A stretch of 34,409 bases of DNA from UBA1926 sp002337215 (GTDB lineage: Bacteria > Planctomycetota > Phycisphaerae > Phycisphaerales > UBA1924): the NCBI GenBank assembly GCA_963973795.1, contig CAXBAF010000034.1, positions 1 through 34,409 on the forward strand, written 5' to 3'. The translations under genes and the position numbers were made by a program. Each line of letters begins with the position of its first letter. Within the stretch, counting starts at the first letter, position 1. The notes beneath the pieces are model-generated. The model was not told the DNA's origin and ran no database searches. It was given only the letters and a program-made list of their open reading frames with translations. Shown piece after piece: positions 15,925 through 24,130 of this stretch.

Positions 15925-18441
15925 ATGGACACGACTCCGGATGGCGAGACACGCGATCCGAGCCTTGCGCAGCGTGATCTTTCGGAGCAGCCGACGATTG
16001 CGGAGCCGGAGGGCGTCGGTGGAGCGAGCGAGCTCGGTGGCGTCGGTCTGACGGGGTCGGTCGGTCCGTTCCGGCTGATCGATGAACTCGGCCGGGGCGG
16101 GATGGGCGTGGTCTATCGGGCGGAGCAGTCTTCGCCCCGGCGGACGGTCGCGTTGAAGGTCATGCGGGCCGGGCTCTCGAGCGACACGGCGGCGGCGCGG
16201 TTCGAGCGCGAGGCGCGTGTGCTGGGGATGCTGCGGCACCCCGGGATCGCGCAGATCTATCAGGCGGGGACCGCGGAGGTGGCGGGGGTCGGTGGGGCGG
16301 ACGGCGATCTGCTCCCGTACTTCGCGATGGAACTGGTCTCGGGCGAGCCCGTCACCCGGCACGCGGACCGGATGGATCTGAATGTTGAGGGTCGGCTTCG
16401 GCTGCTGGCGGAGATCGCCGACGCGGTGCATCATGCGCACACGAAGGGTGTGATCCACCGGGATCTGAAGCCCGGCAACATTCTCGTGGACGAGCGAGGT
16501 CGGGTGAAGGTGCTCGATTTCGGGATCGCCCGGCTTGTGGACGATGAGGCGGACGGCGATTTTCGCGAGCAGACGCTGAGCCGGACGGGGCAGCTGATCG
16601 GGACGGTGTCGTACATGAGCCCCGAGCAGGTGGGGGGCGCGCTCGACGACCTGGACACGCGGAGCGATGTGTACACGCTGGGGGTGATCGGGTACCAGTT
16701 GCTGAGCGGTGAGATGCCCTACGAGACGGAGGGCAAGAGCGTCGTCGAGACGGCTCGGGTGATCGCGGAGCGTGAGGCGAAGCCGCTCGCGGCGGTGAAC
16801 AGCAGGCTGAGCGGGGACGTCGCGACGATCATCGGGAAGGCGCTCGAGAAGGATCGCGCACGTCGGTATCAGTCGGCGGATGAGCTGGCGAAAGACATCG
16901 GGCGGTTCCTGCGTGATGAGCCGATCGCGGCGCGGCCGCCGAGCACGGTGTACGTGCTCGGGAAGTTTGCCAAGCGGCATCGCCCGCTGGTGATCGGCGC
17001 GTCGCTCGCGTTGGTGGCGTTGGTGGCGGGGGTGATCGCGACGAGCACGCTGGCGGTGGTCGCGACGCGGCAGCGTGAGCGGGCGGACGCGCGGACCGAG
17101 GTGGCGCTGCAGATCAACGAGTTTCTGCGGACGATGCTCGAATCGGCGGACCCGACGATTGCGCAGGGGCGCGAGCTGACGGTGCGGGAGGTCGTGGATA
17201 AGGCGGCGAGTGATATCGATTCGGCGTCGCTCGACCCCGAGGTCGAGGCGGACGTGCGGTACACGCTGGGGAAGACGTATTCGCTGCTCGGGGCGTACGA
17301 GCCGGCCGAGGCGATGGCGCGGGAGGCGATCGAGCTCTACTCGTCGATCGAGGGGCTGGAGCCCAGGTTCCTGCTGAGCGCCCAGCGTCAATTGGGGTAC
17401 GTTCTGAGCGAGAGCGGGCGGCCCGTTGAGGCGGAGGCGGTCGCGCGAGCGGCGCACGAGGAGCTTGAGGCGTTGTACGGCCCGCGGGACCCCGATGTGC
17501 TGGCGGCTCGCTCCGAGATCGCGCGGAGCGTGATCGATCAGGGTCGGGTCGATGAGGGGGTCGCGATGCTGCACGAGATCGAGGCGGACGCGTCGCTGGC
17601 GCTCGGGCCCGACAGCGAGGTCGCGATGACACTGCTGCACAATCTGTCTTCGGCGGTGGGTGTGGCGGGCGATCTGCGCGAGTCGGTGGAGATCAACGAG
17701 CGTGTGCTCCAGCGGCGGCTCGAGAGCCTGGGGGAGACGCACCCCGACACGATCACGAGTATGAACAACCTCGCGACGACGCTGGTCAGGCTCGGCGAGT
17801 ACGACCGTGCGGAACGCATGATGCGGGAGGTTCTCGCGCACCGGCGGCAGATCCTTGGCGACAATCACCGCTCGACGGCGACGGCGATGCAGAACCTCGC
17901 GGGCCTGCTGCTCAAGCAGGGGCGGCTCGACGAGGCGGAGCCGCTGGTGCGGGAGGCGCTCGAGATCAGCCGAGAGCGGCTGGGCGAATCGCACACGGTG
18001 ACGCTGAGCGCGATGAACCAGCTCGCGTATCTGCTCGAGGACCGCGAGAAGCTCGACGAGGCGGAGGCGATGTTCCGGGAGACGATCCGGATTCTGGAGC
18101 GTTCCGCGGGGCGCGATCACCCCGAGATGTTCGCGCCGGTGAACAACCTCGCGAGCCTGCTCGTGAAGATGGGGCGGGCTGAGGAGGCGGCACCGATGTA
18201 CCGGGATCTGCTGGGGCGTGTCGAGGCGGTGGTTGGTTCCGAGCACTATTTTCTGGCGATCTTCCGCTCCAATTACGGGGAGTGCCTGACGGCGCTCGGG
18301 CAGCGCGACGCGGCGGTCGAGGAGTTGACTGAGGCGGTGCGCGTGCTGGATAAGACGCTTGGGGCGGAGCACGAACGGACGGTCAAGGCCCGGGCGCGGC
18401 TTGAGAATGCTCGGGGACTCGGGGACACGGGTTCTGGCTGA
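15925..18441 (+). CDS. Transmembrane Ser/Thr protein kinase with C-terminal TPR repeats
   Basis: The 838-residue protein carries a complete Hanks-type kinase domain: glycine loop ELGRGGMGVVY (54-64), Lys78 in TVALKVM, catalytic HRDLKPGN with Asp180, DFG with Asp198, and YMSPEQ. One membrane helix follows (VIGASLALVALVAGVIATST). Then come about ten TPR-type repeats of 42-residue spacing with kinesin-light-chain character (for example GETHPDTITSMNNLATTL). The kinase should be cytoplasmic and the TPR part exported, so it may sense cell-surface proteins. The start is uncertain: ATG 15925 is used, and ATG 15907 or GTG 15871 would add 6 or 18 residues. It begins 84 nt after the Rieske module. Confidence 0.9.
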   Translation: MDTTPDGETRDPSLAQRDLSEQPTIAEPEGVGGASELGGVGLTGSVGPFRLIDELGRGGMGVVYRAEQSSPRRTVALKVMRAGLSSDTAAARFEREARVLGMLRHPGIAQIYQAGTAEVAGVGGADGDLLPYFAMELVSGEPVTRHADRMDLNVEGRLRLLAEIADAVHHAHTKGVIHRDLKPGNILVDERGRVKVLDFGIARLVDDEADGDFREQTLSRTGQLIGTVSYMSPEQVGGALDDLDTRSDVYTLGVIGYQLLSGEMPYETEGKSVVETARVIAEREAKPLAAVNSRLSGDVATIIGKALEKDRARRYQSADELAKDIGRFLRDEPIAARPPSTVYVLGKFAKRHRPLVIGASLALVALVAGVIATSTLAVVATRQRERADARTEVALQINEFLRTMLESADPTIAQGRELTVREVVDKAASDIDSASLDPEVEADVRYTLGKTYSLLGAYEPAEAMAREAIELYSSIEGLEPRFLLSAQRQLGYVLSESGRPVEAEAVARAAHEELEALYGPRDPDVLAARSEIARSVIDQGRVDEGVAMLHEIEADASLALGPDSEVAMTLLHNLSSAVGVAGDLRESVEINERVLQRRLESLGETHPDTITSMNNLATTLVRLGEYDRAERMMREVLAHRRQILGDNHRSTATAMQNLAGLLLKQGRLDEAEPLVREALEISRERLGESHTVTLSAMNQLAYLLEDREKLDEAEAMFRETIRILERSAGRDHPEMFAPVNNLASLLVKMGRAEEAAPMYRDLLGRVEAVVGSEHYFLAIFRSNYGECLTALGQRDAAVEELTEAVRVLDKTLGAEHERTVKARARLENARGLGDTGSG

Positions 18442-18624
18442 AGGGGCGTTTGCGTGGTCGGGATGAGCGGGGAGTGTCGCGAATTTGCATACTGGGCTGG
18501 GATCCGACGTGGTGTCGTGTGCGGATCGGGCGACACCTCGGGCGATTCTGCCGCGCCGTTCTGGTGCTTTCGTGTCGGGTCGGTTCTCTGTTGAGCGAGT
18601 GATCGAGCAAGTGAAGGGGATTTC

Positions 18625-20511
18625 ATGAAGCCGTTGCGTGTCGTTGGTGTCGGTCTCGCCTTCGCGGGAACTGTGGTTGTCGCGGGGTTTGGTGCGGGCT
18701 GCTCGGTGAGCGGTGAGCGCACGGCTTCGGATGTCGGAGGGCCTGCTGTCGAGCCGGCGCGGATGGTCCCGGTCCGTGCCTTCCCGGTCGCCGATCGCGG
18801 GCTGCTTGTCGATCCGTTCCCGCTCCCTGCTGATCGCGAGATCGCGGACCTCAGCGAGGAGGGCGTTTTCGTGCGCGGGTCGGCGACGGCGACGGTGATC
18901 GACACGCGGGTGTTCGATCCGCAGATCGCGCCGGCGGTGGTCGATCCGGCCGATGCTCGCCGGGTGAAGGTGCACCTTCCGCCTCACCAGCGGCCCGCGT
19001 TCCAGGCGGAGGATCCAGAGCGGTCGCTGCAGAATTTCCAGATGGGCGGGACATCGGGCGAACCGGTCGTGGACGCGGACAGCGTGAGCGAGTTCAGCGG
19101 GATCGATCGGACGGGGTGGGTCCCGCCGGATCCGACGCTGGCGGTGGGCCCGAACCATGTGGTGGTGACGGTGAACCAGTCGCTTGCGTTCTACACCAAG
19201 TCGGGGACGCTGCAGTTCGAGCAGATCCTGGGGAGCCAGGGCTCGCCCGGGTTCTTCGAGCCGATCGGGGCGGGGAACTTCGCGTTCGACCCCAAGTGCT
19301 TCTATGACCATGAGGCGGGGCGGTTTGTGGTGCTGGCGCTCGAGGTCTACTCGAGCACGGCGTACGTGACGATCGCGGTCTCGGACGACGCCGATCCGAA
19401 CGGGGTCTGGTACAAGTACCGCACCGACGCGGTCACGGAGATCAGCGGGAACGACTACTGGTGGGATTACCCCGGGTTCGGCTACGACGGCGAGGCGTAC
19501 TACGTCACCAGCAACCTGTTCCCGTTGAACAGCGGCGGGTTCGGCGGCGTCGGGTTCCGTGTGTTCGACAAGTCTGACATGCTCGTTGGCGATCCGGTGA
19601 ACTTCTTCACGACGCGTGACGGGGGCGGCGCGTCCGTCCAGGCGGCGCAGCACTACGGCGATAACGTGAGCGACGGCGGCGCGGCGTACTTCGTGCAGAC
19701 CAACGGCGGGTCGTCGCTCGAGGTGTACTCGATCGAGGACCCGATCGGGAACCCGCAGTTGCGGTCGCTGAGCGTCGCGGTGCCCAACCACGGCAGCGCG
19801 GGCGAGGTGCCGACGCAGGGCGGGGGGTCGATCTTCGCGCTCAACATCCGGATCATGAACGCGGCGTGGCGCGACGGGAACCTGTACGCGGCCCACGCGG
19901 TGTCGGTCGGTGGGGTCGCGAAGCCCCGGTGGTACGAGATCGATCTGCGGGGCTGGCCGAACGGGTCGTTCCCGACGCTGGCGCAGTCGGGGACGGTGGA
20001 CCCGGGTGCCGGGATCGAGGGGTTCTTTCCGACCGTCGCGGTCAACGAAGCGGGCGCGGTGGCGCTGGCGTACGGGACGAGTTCGTCGAACCAGCGGATC
20101 CGGTTCTGGGTGACAGCCCGGAAGGCCGGCGACCCGGCGGGCGAGATGGGCGACCCGGTGCTCGTGCGGCAGAGTTCCGCGTCGCTCGGGAGTGATTCCG
20201 GGCAGCGGTGGGGCGATTACTACGACGCGACGGTCGATCCCGTGGACGGGCAGACGTTCTGGGCCATCGGGCAGACGCAGGAGAGCGGCATCGGGTGGGA
20301 CACGCGGATCGCGAAGTTTTCGCTGGTCGCGTCGCCCTGCGCGGCGGACATCGCGGCGCCGTTCGGCGTGCTCGATCTTGCGGATATCAACGCGTTCGTG
20401 ACGGGCTTCACCGGCAACGACCCGATCGCGGACGTCGCCGAGCCCTTCGGCGTGTGGGATCTTTCGGATATCGGCGTGTTTGTCGGCGCGTTCTCGGCGG
20501 GCTGCCCCTGA
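18625..20511 (+). CDS. Large exported protein with C-terminal GC-type dockerin-like tag
   Basis: The 628-residue product has an N-terminal export signal ending GFGAGCS; the Cys could be lipidated, but the residue at -3 is Gly, so the lipobox is weak. The body is beta-rich and looks like a propeller (WVPPDPTLAVGPNHVVVTVN, VLALEVYSSTAYVTIAVSDD, DNYWW-like GNDYWWDYPGFGYDG). The end is the duplicated tag CAADIAAPFGVLDLADI and ADVAEPFGVWDLSDIGVF, finishing SAGCP, the same tag as the protein at 1322. ATG 18625 has GAAGGGGA just upstream. The enzymatic role is unknown. The 183-bp gap before it holds no gene; a promoter was not identified. Confidence 0.82.
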   Translation: MKPLRVVGVGLAFAGTVVVAGFGAGCSVSGERTASDVGGPAVEPARMVPVRAFPVADRGLLVDPFPLPADREIADLSEEGVFVRGSATATVIDTRVFDPQIAPAVVDPADARRVKVHLPPHQRPAFQAEDPERSLQNFQMGGTSGEPVVDADSVSEFSGIDRTGWVPPDPTLAVGPNHVVVTVNQSLAFYTKSGTLQFEQILGSQGSPGFFEPIGAGNFAFDPKCFYDHEAGRFVVLALEVYSSTAYVTIAVSDDADPNGVWYKYRTDAVTEISGNDYWWDYPGFGYDGEAYYVTSNLFPLNSGGFGGVGFRVFDKSDMLVGDPVNFFTTRDGGGASVQAAQHYGDNVSDGGAAYFVQTNGGSSLEVYSIEDPIGNPQLRSLSVAVPNHGSAGEVPTQGGGSIFALNIRIMNAAWRDGNLYAAHAVSVGGVAKPRWYEIDLRGWPNGSFPTLAQSGTVDPGAGIEGFFPTVAVNEAGAVALAYGTSSSNQRIRFWVTARKAGDPAGEMGDPVLVRQSSASLGSDSGQRWGDYYDATVDPVDGQTFWAIGQTQESGIGWDTRIAKFSLVASPCAADIAAPFGVLDLADINAFVTGFTGNDPIADVAEPFGVWDLSDIGVFVGAFSAGCP

Positions 20512-20570
20512 GTCGGCGATGAGCGGGTGATTCTGGCGGTTCGCGACCCGTTGGGCGGGTACCATCGGGC

Positions 20571-21611
20571 GTGATCCGTCTGCCCACAGAGATTGTCCGG
20601 GAACTCGAGCCGCGCTATCGCGATCGGCGGGTGTGCGTAACCGGCGGCGCGGGGTTCATCGGCGGGCACCTGGTCGATGCGCTCGTCCGTCTGGGCGCAT
20701 CCGTGACGGTGATCGACGATCTTTCGAACGCGGATCTGGAGCATCTGTCGGGGCTGATCGAGCTTGAGCCCGCCCGTGTGCGGTTCGTGCACGGCTCGGT
20801 GCTCGAGCCGGAAGCGGTGGAGCACGCGATCGGGCCCGCCTCGGTGGTGTTCCACCTGGGCGCGGTCTGCTCGGTCCCCCGTTCGATCGAGAACCCGACG
20901 CGGAGCTGGGAAGTCAATGCGACGGGGACGATCCGGGTGCTCGAAGCGGCGCGGCACGCGGGCGTGAAGCGGGTGATCTTCAGCGCGTCGAGTTCGGCGT
21001 ACGGCAACGCGACGACGCTCCCGGTGACCGAGGCGATGCTGCCCTCGCCGCTTTCGCCCTACGCGGCGAGCAAAGTCGCGGGGGAGCGGCTGATGCAGGC
21101 GTACGCGGAGAGTTACGGGATGAGCACCGTGAGCCTGCGGTACTTCAATATCTTCGGGCCTCGGCAGCGGTCCGGGTCGCCTTATTCGGGGGTGATTCCG
21201 AAGTTTGTCGAGGCGGCGATGCGTGGCGAACCCTTGACGCTGAACGGTGGGGGCGATCAGAGCCGCGACTTCACGTACGTGGGCAACGCGGTGTTGGCGA
21301 ATCTGCTCGCGGGGGCGTCGACCGCGCCGCTCGCGGGACGGGTGCTCAACATCGGCACCGGGACGCGGACGACGGTGCGTGAACTCGCCGAGCGGGTGCT
21401 CGCGGCGTTCGGTCGCCCGGCCTCGGACGCGGTGGAGGCGCCCGAGCGGATGGGCGAGGTGAAGCACTCGCTCGCGGACATCGACGCGGCGCGCGAGGCG
21501 ATCGGGTACCGCGTTGTCTCCGATTTTGACGAGGGGCTTGGGCTGACGCTGGACTGGTGGCGCGGTGGGGCAGCAGCGGCGAGTGGGGCCCGCGAACGGG
21601 GTGAGGCGTGA
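20571..21611 (+). CDS. NAD-dependent sugar-nucleotide epimerase/dehydratase (extended SDR)
   Basis: The protein (346 aa) has the extended-SDR core: NAD-binding TGGAGFIG (24-31), acidic residues D49-D50 after the second strand, SASSSAYG with the active-site Ser/Thr region, and the catalytic Y164-A-A-S-K168. The sugar-nucleotide binding side shows LRYFNIFGPRQ and the 'SRDFTYV.N' segment. It most resembles UDP-glucose/UDP-N-acetylglucosamine 4-epimerase-like enzymes for surface polysaccharide precursors; the exact substrate cannot be read. The start is GTG 20571. The stop overlaps the next gene by 4 nt (GTGA). Confidence 0.9.
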   Translation: MIRLPTEIVRELEPRYRDRRVCVTGGAGFIGGHLVDALVRLGASVTVIDDLSNADLEHLSGLIELEPARVRFVHGSVLEPEAVEHAIGPASVVFHLGAVCSVPRSIENPTRSWEVNATGTIRVLEAARHAGVKRVIFSASSSAYGNATTLPVTEAMLPSPLSPYAASKVAGERLMQAYAESYGMSTVSLRYFNIFGPRQRSGSPYSGVIPKFVEAAMRGEPLTLNGGGDQSRDFTYVGNAVLANLLAGASTAPLAGRVLNIGTGTRTTVRELAERVLAAFGRPASDAVEAPERMGEVKHSLADIDAAREAIGYRVVSDFDEGLGLTLDWWRGGAAAASGARERGEA

Positions 21612-21808
21612 GCACGATCCGGGGTCTTGTCCTGTTGCTGCTGATGGTCGCGAAGTCCCGGTTTCGGCTGGGCGGAGCGTACTGGGCGTGGCGGCGTGAG
21701 ACGGCCGAGGGCCGTGGCGGCGGGCTCACTCGGACGGCGCGGCTGCACGCGATGATCGACTACGCCAGATGGCTCGACCGGATGCGATCGATCTCGCGGT
21801 CCTTGTAG
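21608..21808 (+). CDS. 66-aa basic protein coupled to the epimerase
   Basis: The frame starts at GTG 21608 inside the epimerase stop (GTGA) and encodes 66 residues: a hydrophobic start (IRGLVLLLLMVAKSRFRLGG), then an Arg-rich part with WAWRRE and LHAMIDYARWLDRMRS. It could be a membrane-associated amphipathic protein. The coupling suggests co-expression with the epimerase. No family is recognised. The 199-bp gap after it (21809-22007) holds nothing I can name. Confidence 0.6.
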   Translation: MSTIRGLVLLLLMVAKSRFRLGGAYWAWRRETAEGRGGGLTRTARLHAMIDYARWLDRMRSISRSL

Positions 21809-22007
21809 ATTGCTGATTGGACGCCAGAATTGGCGGGTATCTTGTGAATTGACGTCGCTTCGGGTCTGGCTGGATCTCGCCCCGGCTTGATTGCCGGGCG
21901 TCGATGATCCGATACCATTCAGACGTACCGCGCCTCGGAACCGGCGCGGCGAAGGGTCTCTGTGGTCGATTCGGACGCGGGCAACGCCCCGCGATGTGGA
22001 GCAAACG

Positions 22008-22346
22008 ATGGGTGACGGAGCCAAGAAGTCCGGTGCGGGTGGTTTCCTCCCGGGCCTCGTTCTGGGTGTGATTGTCGGTGCCGCGACGGCGTTTGTCGCG
22101 CTCGAGGTGATCGATTCGCCGAGGATCGATGTCGATCCGGACCGGTCTGAGGGGGTCGTGGATCGGGCTGATCGGGAAGCGGAGAACCTCGAACGGGGCG
22201 GTCGCGAGTTGATCGACCAGGTGGGCGAGGCGATCGAGGACGCGGGTGACGGTCTTGAGGACGCCGCGGACGACGCGGGTGCGTTGCTCGATGATGTCGC
22301 CGAGGAGAATAAGACCACGCCGCCTGCGGACCCGACGGATGGCTGA
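22008..22346 (+). CDS. Small membrane-anchored acidic coiled-coil-like protein
   Basis: The product (112 aa) has one transmembrane segment (GFLPGLVLGVIVGAATAFVAL, split over residues ~12-33) and an acidic helical tail rich in Glu/Asp/Ala (RADREAENLERGGRELIDQV, AIEDAGDGLEDAADDAGALL), a layout like YtxH-type stress proteins. GGAG lies 7 nt before ATG 22008. Its end overlaps the start of the uracil-DNA glycosylase gene by 8 nt, so the two should be coupled. Function unknown. Confidence 0.72.
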   Translation: MGDGAKKSGAGGFLPGLVLGVIVGAATAFVALEVIDSPRIDVDPDRSEGVVDRADREAENLERGGRELIDQVGEAIEDAGDGLEDAADDAGALLDDVAEENKTTPPADPTDG

Positions 22347-23235
22347 TCGGCCGGCCGATGGTGGGGAGAGACTCCGGCGACTGGTCCAACAGCACGCGGA
22401 AACCAGTGCCCTGCTCGGGGTAGGGTTCGTGCCGTGCTACGGGGACGCCGGTGGTTCTGTCGTTGCCGAGGTGAAGCCGGTGGATGCACTCGGCGCCCGG
22501 GCTCGGGCTGATCGACCGGAAGAGAGCGGGCTCGGGGAGGAGATCGTTCGGGACGGGTCGGATCCGCTGCCGGATCAACGTTCGACGTCAGACGGTTCGG
22601 CGTCAGACGGTTTGACGTCAGTTGGCTCGAAGTTCGAGGCGCTCGAGGCGTTGCGGGTCCGCTATGCGGCCGACGAGCCGCACGCGGGGTTCGAGACGGC
22701 GCACACCTCGATCGTGTTCGGCGAGGGTGACCCGGAAGCGAGATTGATGTTCGTGGGCGAGGCCCCGGGGGCGGACGAGGACCGGGTTGGGCGGCCTTTC
22801 GTCGGCAAGAGCGGGCAGTTGCTCGACAAGATGATCGTGGCGATGGGGTTGAGCCGGGAGTCGGTGTACATCGCCAACGTGCTCAAGACGCGGCCTCCGG
22901 GGAATCGGACGCCGACGATCGAGGAGGCGCGGTTGTGCGCTCCCTATCTGTATGAACAGATCCGGATTGTCGGGCCCGAGGTGATCGTGACGCTGGGCAA
23001 GTCGGCGGGCCAGTTGCTGCTGGGGAACAGTTCGTCGATGGGGGCGATGCGCGGGACGTGGGCGGCGTTCCCGCCTTCGGCGCCGTTGGTCCCGGTCGAT
23101 GCGGGGTTCCCGTCGATCGCGGTGATGCCGACGTATCACCCCGCGTACCTGCTGCGCTCGTATACCGCCGACAACAGGGCGGCGGTGTGGTCGGATCTCA
23201 AGCAGGTCATGGACCGGCTCGGGCTGCCCGGCTGA
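22339..23235 (+). CDS. Family-4-like uracil-DNA glycosylase lacking most Fe-S cysteines
   Basis: The 298-residue protein has the two active-site motifs of family 4 (Udg4): GEAPG (140-144) in GEAPGADEDRVGRPFVG and H267-P-A-Y-L-L-R, plus NVLKTRPPGNRTPTIEEARL. Uracil would be excised from DNA. In the Thermotoga enzyme four cysteines hold a [4Fe-4S] cluster. Here the first two align with Glu and Ala (before VFGEG), the third is T184, and only C200 remains; the spacing 184-200 is unchanged. The N-terminal ~110 residues are a poorly conserved region with three 15-bp repeats. ATG 22339 is chosen because it overlaps the upstream gene by 8 nt. Confidence 0.85.
   Translation: MADRPADGGERLRRLVQQHAETSALLGVGFVPCYGDAGGSVVAEVKPVDALGARARADRPEESGLGEEIVRDGSDPLPDQRSTSDGSASDGLTSVGSKFEALEALRVRYAADEPHAGFETAHTSIVFGEGDPEARLMFVGEAPGADEDRVGRPFVGKSGQLLDKMIVAMGLSRESVYIANVLKTRPPGNRTPTIEEARLCAPYLYEQIRIVGPEVIVTLGKSAGQLLLGNSSSMGAMRGTWAAFPPSAPLVPVDAGFPSIAVMPTYHPAYLLRSYTADNRAAVWSDLKQVMDRLGLPG
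22585..22629 (+). repeat. Three 15-bp tandem repeats inside the glycosylase gene
   Basis: Units at 22585-22599, 22600-22614 and 22615-22629 share the core CGTCAGACGGTT, with the third diverged. They encode TSDGS, ASDGL and TSVGS in the linker before the catalytic domain. In-frame slippage can change linker length without disrupting the enzyme. Confidence 0.75.
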
Positions 23236-23310
23236 GCGTGTGATGCGGGCTGATTGCTGCATCGGGGGCCGGCTCACCGGAGCCACCGAAGTTCACTCAC
23301 GCGGAAAACG

Positions 23311-23501
23311 AAAAAATCTTGGTTGTTCAGGAAACACCGCGGAACCCGTTGTGGACGCCCGCGTATCGGGTGCCACGATCAGAGCCGGCTGGTGGGAAAC
23401 CACGTGAAGGCAGGCCTGACCGGTTCTTTGGATCGGATCGCTTGAACCCGACCCCCACGAGACTCGGCGCCCGGCAAAGTAGTCGGGTGCCGGGTTTTTT
23501 T
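23311..23501 (+). ncRNA. Candidate free-standing structured RNA
   Basis: The 327-bp gap between the glycosylase and the copper-protein gene holds no credible protein, but a run of stems ends in a strong terminator. A 5' hairpin is GGT(T)GTT/AACACC at 23321-23338. A second is GTGG...CCAC (23351-23354 with 23373-23376), enclosing CCCG/CGGG (23358-23361 with 23367-23370). A third is AGAGCCGG/CCGGTTCT (23381-23388 with 23420-23427), enclosing GTGG-GAAA-CCAC (23392-23403), a GNRA tetraloop. No plus-strand gene follows the terminator, so a riboswitch is unlikely. Size (~190 nt) fits a small RNA such as 6S, but no known RNA family was recognised. The 5' end and promoter are not defined. Confidence 0.5.
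23470..23501 (+). terminator. Intrinsic terminator of the candidate RNA
   Basis: A 7-bp stem, CCCGGCA at 23470-23476 with TGCCGGG at 23488-23494, is followed directly by seven T (23495-23501). This is among the clearest intrinsic terminators in the window. It may also end read-through from the glycosylase operon. Confidence 0.88.
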
Positions 23502-23562
23502 CTGCGCTCAGATCGGGTGATTACGCCGCGCATCGGGATGGGGCGACTGACGTTACGACCGA

Positions 23563-24075
23563 TCAGGGAACGGGTTTGTTCTCGAATGAGATCTCGGTGT
23601 CGGCAGGGAGCTTGGTCATCGCGTTGACGAGCCAGGTTGGGGTGCGGTCGCCGGCGGCGTTCGCGTCCCAGCGCACGAGGAACTCGAACTCGATCTTGTC
23701 TCCGACGGCGAAGTCATCGAGCGAGATGGTGGGAGCGAGATTCGGGAAGGCCATCACCATCGAGCGCATGCCGGGTGTCTTGGACGCGTCGTTGTTGACG
23801 AAGACTTCGCCGCTGGCGCCGATGAAATTCGGGATGTGCTCATGGTGGATCTTGAACTCCTTGGGCGGCGGGCCGGCCTCGGGGAGTTGGACGATCACGC
23901 CGCGAACGGTGTAAGCCTGGCCTTCGGCGTAGGTGGCCGAGTCGGTGGGGTCGGGCCGGGACGATTGGCCTGACTCGTTCGAGCACGCCTGGAGCAGCGA
24001 AAGGGAGGAGCAGAGGAGCGCGATCGAGACGACGGCGAGGGTGTTCGTCGATCGGGATGCTGTGATTGGGATCAT
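23563..24075 (-). CDS. CusF-like copper-binding lipoprotein
   Basis: The 170-residue product has a lipoprotein signal with lipobox L28-Q-A-C31 and a Ser/Pro/Asp-rich spacer. A domain follows with YTVRGVIVQLPE, FKIHHEHIPNF and GMRSMVMAFPN, then DDFAVGDKIEFEFLV. The 'RG.V..LP...K...I.HE.IP.F.....M.SM.M.F....L..L..GD...F' pattern is that of CusF-type copper/silver-binding domains, where Met, His and Trp bind Cu(I). It may bind periplasmic copper; no efflux pump is adjacent. ATG 24075 is chosen because it places the signal correctly and because a terminator for the upstream gene (24131-24161) overlaps the longer reading to 24144. Confidence 0.8.
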   Translation of the reverse strand: MIPITASRSTNTLAVVSIALLCSSLSLLQACSNESGQSSRPDPTDSATYAEGQAYTVRGVIVQLPEAGPPPKEFKIHHEHIPNFIGASGEVFVNNDASKTPGMRSMVMAFPNLAPTISLDDFAVGDKIEFEFLVRWDANAAGDRTPTWLVNAMTKLPADTEISFENKPVP

Positions 24076-24130
24076 GGTGAATTGTTGCGGGGCGTGGTTC
24101 CCGAGCCGGGGCCGTGAGAAAGAAACGGGC

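Noticed and set aside
14791..20565. Minus-strand open frame of 1924 codons
   Set aside because: It is antisense to five well-supported plus-strand genes (Rieske fusion, Cys/His protein, kinase, GC-tagged protein, epimerase region). Long stop-free antisense frames arise from the G/C-ending codons here; the product is Arg/His/Pro-rich with no domain.
23321..23430. Cobalamin, TPP or SRP-RNA-like reading of the structured region
   Set aside because: Fragments such as GGTGCC or GGTCAGGCC (minus) look similar, but the defining conserved cores are absent and no gene lies downstream to be regulated.
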